DNA from: Flectonema sp. DT1601
Taxonomy: Eukaryota; Euglenozoa; Diplonemea; Diplonemida; Diplonemidae
Direction of reading: 5' to 3'
Assembly: GCA_964019425.1 (NCBI GenBank)
Contig: OZ025821.1
Location: forward strand, 759,001-823,000
Length of the DNA: 64,000 nucleotides
Below are positions 63,910 to 64,000 of this stretch, in pieces (the stretch's first letter is position 1; every line of letters begins with the position of its first letter). The notes beneath the pieces are model-generated. The model was not told where the DNA came from and searched no databases. It worked only from the letters and a program-made list of their open reading frames with translations. The position numbers were made by a program, and so were the translations under genes.

Positions 63910-64000
63910 ACTTTCTTTTTATTTTTTTTTTTTTAACAGGCCCAGAGGGCGACAATGACTGTTGCTGACCAAGGAATAATATTCAAATGAATTTTCGTTT
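63845..64000 (+). repeat. R repeat copy 4 (runs off the window)
   Basis: Starts GAATTCGATAGAGTGGGAAG and matches copy 3 more closely than copies 1 and 2 (it shares the CCCAGAGGGCGACAATGACT variant). It is cut by the window end at GAATTTTCGTTT. Confidence 0.85.

Overview
This window comes from a nuclear genome of a microbial eukaryote. The evidence is short GT-AG introns (about 65-140 bp), a U6 snRNA gene, a histone H2A cluster, and proteins built from calponin-homology, GAS2, IQ, kinesin-like, NFACT and CobW domains. Extreme A and T homopolymer runs fill introns, leaders and intergenic DNA. I cannot fix the lineage. A peptidyl-serine galactosyltransferase-like enzyme, Crinkler-type effectors and a very divergent H2A suggest a protist such as a member of the SAR assemblage, but this is inference.

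Layout. 1-3.4 kb: two minus-strand paralogues of an unrecognised family. 3.5-9.0 kb: six tandem minus-strand H2A genes encoding the same 149-residue protein. Each has a conserved hairpin downstream, and five of the six also have a second one. A 307-bp tandem repeat block lies between copies 4 and 5. 9.3-42.8 kb: mostly minus-strand housekeeping and cytoskeletal genes. These are a degenerate kinesin-like protein with a dynein-stalk-like segment, a glycosyltransferase with a PAN-like insertion, NEMF/Rqc2 (ribosome quality control), a CobW GTPase, a Q/G-rich protein, a degenerate Fic protein, an RS-rich protein, a CH-GAS2 cytoskeletal linker and a 2493-residue IQ-repeat protein. The U6 gene is on the plus strand at 24.65 kb. 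A 4-kb gene-poor, homopolymer-rich stretch lies at 28.7-32.8 kb.

43-64 kb is accessory DNA. It starts with a hAT-like transposon 200 bp upstream of the IQ gene. Next is a cluster of Crinkler-type (REase plus kinase) effector sequence, with one long copy, two fossil copies and DNA-transposase debris. From 50.5 kb to the end lies a complex of a dispersed repeat (called R here), arrays of ~110-150-bp units that each carry two or three hairpins and switch orientation several times, and a LINE-type reverse transcriptase ORF with a restriction-like endonuclease. The start and stop codons of that ORF lie inside array-unit sequence. Two further DNA elements (a long-TIR element with apparent TA target duplication and a 406-bp MITE) are nested in the first R copy, which gives an insertion order.

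The most interesting points are the covarying hairpins downstream of the H2A genes, the altered H2A nucleosome surface with an H1-like tail, and the hairpin-array/RLE-LINE complex. All assignments rest on reading the sequence; no search was run.
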